Source of the DNA: Corbicula japonica
Lineage: Eukaryota > Mollusca > Bivalvia > Venerida > Cyrenidae
Assembly (NCBI GenBank): GCA_038501625.1
Contig: JAZAYU010000683.1
Coordinates: 119,551-183,550, forward strand
DNA: 64,000 nt
Direction of reading: 5' to 3'
This document shows, piece by piece, positions 60,001 through 64,000 of this stretch; position 1 is the first letter of the stretch; the number at the start of each line of letters is the position of its first letter. The notes beneath the pieces are model-generated. The model made no database searches, was not told the DNA's origin, and saw only the letters and a list, made by a program, of their open reading frames with translations. A program made the position numbers and the translations under genes.

Positions 60001-60313
60001 CGCAGAATACCCGTACTTTTTACTTGCTGATATTGCCACTGCAAAACTAGGTTTTATATATGATAACAAGGTCTAGAATATCACGCAATTCAAAAGTAAT
60101 ATAAGTTTTAATTTAATTACAAAGGTAATTTAAAAACGCTCAATGAAAAATTCTACTTCTTTAAACAGGATACTCACCAGTGATGAGATCGTAAAAGAAA
60201 AACAAGAAGCCAAGAGAAGGAAAGAAGAAGAAATAAGAAAGAAAGAGGAGAGAAAAATTGCCAGGACCATAAAGAAAGAGAACAAAAAACTTAAAAAAGA
60301 TTTAAAAAATTGA
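57041..60313 (+). pseudogene. Pogo/Tigger-like transposase gene, four exons, two frameshifts
   Basis: Exon 1 (57041-58454) starts MPKKGKGIRCQYNHDDLDKA. It has an N-terminal Psq-type helix-turn-helix (IRKAAATFGVPKSSVHDRIS), then a CENP-B-like second HTH region (about residues 65-150), then the DDE_1 core. The catalytic Asp codons are at 57565 (N-M-D-E-T), 57891 (I-L-D-S-H-S-S-H) and 57999 (N-P-L-D-K), a DD35D spacing. The frame shifts by one base at the A5 run 57487-57491 and again near 57591-57596, each as if one base were missing. Exons 2 (59216-59485), 3 (59850-59962) and 4 (60169-60313) join in phases 0, 0 and 2. They encode an acidic segment and a basic coiled tail (SHRILTSDEIVKEKQEAKRR). 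Stop at 60311-60313. The coding sequence would be almost intact if both frameshifts are assembly errors. Confidence 0.82.
59526..59583 (+). repeat. tRNA-like segment in a transposase intron
   Basis: A-box-like TTGCCTAGTGGTTTGCGCGT and a B-box-like GAGTTCAAACCTT, about 30 nt apart, lie within intron 2 of the pogo transposase gene. No complete cloverleaf. Confidence 0.3.
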
Positions 60314-60419
60314 AAGGTGGAAACATGATAGATCTAAGAATTTAATTATTATAGAATCTATAATAATGATGAACTGTTTTATTAAACTGTTTTAACCTAG
60401 AGTCTTTTTATTTTTAAAA

Positions 60420-60425
60420 AATAAA
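60420..60425 (+). terminator. Poly(A) signal of the transposase gene
   Basis: AATAAA lies about 107 bp after the transposase stop codon, in an A/T-rich stretch just before the right-end iterons. Confidence 0.5.
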
Positions 60426-60430
60426 AAAAT

Positions 60431-60700
60431 GTCCGATAATCCCCGTTGAAAAAATGGTGTCCGATTCTACCCTTTTCGGTGTCCGATACAACCCCGGCCT
60501 TGTCCGATACCCCCATGGTGCATGTTTAGGTTATAAATCTCCGTTTAAACATTCGAACGCCTGTTTACGGTAATAAGCTTACTGTCTAAGTCTCGCACAA
60601 TGCTTGTTTAACGTAAAAAACCGAGGACACCCACATGTTTCGGGAAAACACGTTCAGAGCATGGTAACGTTCCCGGATGTGTCCGATACTGCCCCGGGTT
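60431..60700. promoter_or_regulatory. Right-end GTCCGAT iterons of the pogo element
   Basis: GTCCGAT occurs at 60431, 60459, 60481, 60502 and 60681, each followed within 2-4 bases by a C-rich run (aaTCCCC, tcTACCC, acaACCCC, aCCCCC, actgCCCC). Four are crowded into 80 bp. The outermost is part of the terminal inverted repeat. Confidence 0.65.
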
Positions 60701-63169
60701 ACTCTATGTTTTTAAGAAATATTTTGCAATTATAAAATTTCTGAAACAAATTTTTTTTTATCCATCAGGAGATGCTTTCCTTAATTTTAATGCAATAAAA
60801 CATCTGCAACCTTAGGTATTGGTCTTTTAATAGTCATTAAGATATGTTACTTAATATCGAAACCTAGTTTGAAAAGTTGTACGAAACATTTCTTACTTGC
60901 ATTAGCAAGTAATTTCTGTTTGATTTCTTTAATATTATTTATTAATATATTTAAGAATAAAGTATTTAAATGAAATAAAGTCACACTAAGATGCACTTCT
61001 TGTTTAAAGTATGTAAATAAATACATATATTTGGAAATTCCAAAAACCAAATTATCTAAAAAAATGCAACAAAGCATCTCAAAGATGACAAATAAAGACA
61101 TATTCTATAAATAAAATAAATTATAAAGAAATAAACTTTAAAGACATATTGTGTGATTAAAAGGTAAACTTTGTTTTAGCACTTTGTTAATATCCGTATC
61201 CATAGCAGTATGTGAATTAGTAATATGTTGTATTATATACATATGCCTAAGGTTTATAATTTTGAAGTTTTGGTGTAGTTGTTTTATTTTAATACACATC
61301 TTCCTGAGTTTTGAAGATTATTTAGCTTTATATCATTTTAAAAATAAATACCATATCATAAATCAACATCTTTAAATATGTTACCCATAAGAAAGTATTA
61401 ATCAATTTCAGTTACTGCACAATACCGATATAAATTGCATACCTTTCTTTATGATAAATTGCGACAATAATGTATTTTAAGTATCACACATCAGCCTGCT
61501 CTTAGGTAGTAAAGGAGACATTTTAAGATGAATTTCTTTTTTTTAGTTACCATTATATCCATAAGAAATAGTGATTCTAGTGACAAATTTAATCAATTGT
61601 TCTCAAAGAAAGCTGACTTAGTAATTATGAAATTCAAGATAGTAATAAAAAGCTATGAAATAATTTGCTTTTGATAAGCTATAAGTGTTAAAAATATTTG
61701 TTTTATTCAGGGTTTTTGTATTATTTGATTTTTTTATTATTTATTTTATTCAATGATAAGCAAATTATACGTCTCCATTAAAATTAACTATAATTGATGC
61801 TCAGCCACTATTATAGCAATAAGTAAGATGAGGTAATATGACTGTTGCAGTTAACAAACAGTGCCAATTTTGTTTAAATATATCAGTATCTTAATCCAGT
61901 ATATCGGTTAACAATCGTCAGCAATTTATGTATCCTGTATTAAAAATATGTAATATATAAGAATTATGTTACAAAATGTAATTGTATTGATGCTGGTGAT
62001 ATTAAACAGAAATGAATTTTTAATTAGCATATTGTTAAACTTTAGAGGTTAATCATCTGTGGTTTGCTCAATATGTCTTGAAATAAATGTGTATGATGTA
62101 GATGGTAGTCTTGTAAGAAAATCTTATCAAATAAACAATAAACCTATCAATATTGCTCAGTGACAACAAGTCGAAGCACAGCTTACTTTTACACTAATTA
62201 TGGGCTGTTGCATCCAGCCTAAAGCTAAGTCCAGATCTCGATTAAGACGGATAACATTAATTTGTTCTTACAAAAAGAAGACAAGAAAGAATAAAAAATA
62301 ACATGTTTTTGCATTTTAACATATGTTACCGATTTTTACTTTAATAATCAGCAAATATAATAAGAAAAAAATACGCAAGAAACTGCGAACAATTAATTTA
62401 CATTTTGATAAATATCTTTAACTAAAATATTTCACACGAATTAGCTGGTTCAATAATCTGAGGTTATAAATGTTTGTAAAAGTAGTTTTATTCTCTAAAA
62501 TATGAAGGTTCAGTGTAGATTGTGTAAAACATTGAAACATAATAAGTAAGAGAGTTTTTACGTAAATGAAATTAACGTACTTACTCAAAGTTAACCTGTC
62601 TATAAGCTTACCATCACCTGCATTACACATATTGTCTTTCACATCAGGATGTTTCTTTTTAACAATTATTTGTCAAGGAAAATTACCATAATTCTTTGTT
62701 ACAAAGATTTTACGGAATTCTTAAGCTTTCGTTAAACAATGGAAAAAATAATGTTTCATTAATTACAATTAATTTTCTTATTTCACCTGTTTTATTTTGT
62801 TAAATTGTGAGTGTGGCGATTTTTGATATGCATATTTCACTTTTTATTTAACGGTAACATCATTATTATTGCTCTAAAAGAGCAGAACTGATGCTTTCAA
62901 CTCTGTTTTTAGTAAATATAGTTCATAGAAAGTTCATATTCATATTATGAATGACTCTTTGCTAATCTAGATACAAACTATAACACAGCTAAGAATTTTC
63001 TTTCTTTATTTTAAGGCATCTTTCAAAAAATGTTAATCAAATAATTAGGTAACATATAGTTAATTTGTTTTGTTTGTAACACTTTCTAAAGCAATATTTG
63101 TATCTCTTGTCTTTTCATTTTCAGAACCAATTCTAAAAATTTTTTTTAGAAGTTCCCTCTAATCATTTT

Positions 63170-63532
63170 ATATTTACATTCCTATTGATTTCTTCGTTTT
63201 AAAAAATTCGGTTCATTTTGCATGAACCGCATGACCCGTAATGACGTCAGTAACGTCATGGCTGTTACTATTGAAAACTCCCACGTATTACTCCCCCTTT
63301 TCACTTAATACTAATTTTTGAAAGCGTTAGACTAAAGTTTATTTTTAAAAAAAATGAATAAAATGTAAATATAAGTAATGATTCTTATTTTGGTGCGGTT
63401 CATGCAGATTAGAAGTGCACGCGAGAGCTGGCAAATTTACCATAAAGCGCTAGCGCGCTTTATGGATTTGCCAGCTCTCGCGTGCACGTCCAATCTGCAT
63501 GAACCGCACCAAAATAACAATCATTCCTTAAA
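63170..63532. mobile_element. Palindromic MITE, copy 2
   Basis: Inverted equivalent of 51393-51758. The palindrome at 63376-63528 has the same TTTTGGTGCGGTTCATGCAG arms. It lies inside the inverted 3.7-kb repeat, whose first copy (about 34525-34540) has no insertion there. The short open frame across it (78 codons) is produced by the palindrome. Confidence 0.75.
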
Positions 63533-64000
63533 TAAATGCATTGTACTTTGTCATATTGTAACTTCAGAATTGTATTTTAAGGAGATTTTGAAGGTTGAAC
63601 ATGGACAAGTTTAACCACTTTAATATTACAGAGTATACACTATAAACTATTTACTATAATTATTTCATAGTTTAATCTAAAATAATTGCATAGTTGTGAT
63701 ACATGTGTTCTGTTCTCTGAACAACGATATCAGTTTCAGGGAAAATACTTCATTCAATCAGTAAGTTAAAAATTACTTCAATGTAATTAGAAATCTGTAC
63801 AGGGCTAACAAACATCAGAACATTAAACAGAACACACATAATTAATTACTTCAGATAGATATCAGCTAGCATCATTCAAAAAAACAAACGAATAAACACA
63901 AGAAAAATAGCCGTATTTTAATGAGTAACATATTTTATGTATGTTAAAAAATCGAAGTCATGCAAGTTACAAGAACACTTACATTTATAAAGCTCAATAA

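Larger units (their letters stand above)
55644..60702 (+). mobile_element. Pogo/Tigger-like autonomous-type DNA transposon, about 5.06 kb
   Basis: The left terminus ACCCGTGGCAGTATCGGACA (from 55646) and the right terminus, inverted ACCCGGGGCAGTATCGGACA (to 60700), form TIRs of about 22 bp with one mismatch. TA lies close outside each end (55643-55644, 60700-60701). The exact terminal base is uncertain by one or two. Inside are a short 5' ORF region, a multi-exon transposase gene and an AATAAA signal. Nine copies of GTCCGAT lie in the end regions. The copy of the surrounding repeat at 37060-37090 lacks the insertion. Confidence 0.85.
55485..64000 (-). repeat. 3.7-kb repeat unit, inverted copy 2 (runs off the right edge)
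   Basis: Apart from two insertions (55644-60702 and 63170-63532) this is the reverse complement of about 34020-37220. Checkpoints: 55490-55640 matches 37100-37220; 61400-61680 matches 36120-36410; 62200-62400 matches 35500-35750; 62600 matches 35215; 62940-63150 matches 34550-34770; and 63540-64000 matches 34020-34500. The final bases (TTATAAAGCTCA) are still inside it, so its other end lies outside the window. Confidence 0.75.

Overview
The window is eukaryotic, AT-rich and repeat-dense, and its character fits a marine mollusc, most likely a bivalve. Four things point there: single short exons bounded by GT/AG and split by introns of 0.5 to 8.5 kb; several families of dispersed elements with about 165-bp core tandem repeats, like the Pearl/CvA-type elements described from oysters; tRNA-derived SINEs; and fossil Tc1, pogo, Harbinger, hAT and Penelope-like transposons. 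No bacterial-style operon, rRNA or CRISPR array was seen. The species assignment is inference.

The one host gene I can support runs on the + strand from about 5.8 to 52.9 kb. It is a chain of divergent SRCR (scavenger receptor cysteine-rich) domains, each encoded by two exons. Introns between domains are phase 1 and the intron inside each domain is phase 2. Nine half-domain exons are clear (5823, 10342, 17773, 25123, 27068, 27718, 40791, 49496, 52740). A tenth, weaker one ends at 33390 and supplies the first half of domain 4. Together they make five domains. Neither a start codon nor a C-terminus or membrane anchor was found, so the gene probably continues beyond both edges.

The introns hold most of the structure. 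At 0-13 kb there are a TA-flanked TIR element, a Tc1-like MITE, a decayed repetitive ORF and a core-repeat element that runs into a pentanucleotide array. At 13.2-17 kb a dead Tc1/mariner copy abuts a pogo-type MITE, which abuts a 2.2-kb pentanucleotide array. At 19.9-24.6 kb one Helitron-like element contains another, plus two SINE copies. At 25.3-26.8 kb lies a long-TIR element with a further insertion. At 28.4-32.5 kb is a duplicated patchwork. At 33.5-37.8 kb is a 3.7-kb unit that is repeated, inverted, from 55.5 kb to the right edge. At 41-43 kb a reverse-transcriptase fossil is split by a hAT-like element. At 45 kb there is a Harbinger fossil, and at 47.4-52.3 kb a cluster of hairpins and nested MITEs.

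From 55.6 to 60.7 kb sits a near-complete pogo/Tigger-like transposon. Its transposase gene has several exons, only two single-base frameshifts and a DD35D catalytic core. Nine copies of the heptamer GTCCGAT lie in its end regions. It is inserted in the right-hand copy of the inverted 3.7-kb repeat, so the left-hand copy preserves the approximate empty site. This element and the shared architecture of the core-repeat families are the observations most worth following up.
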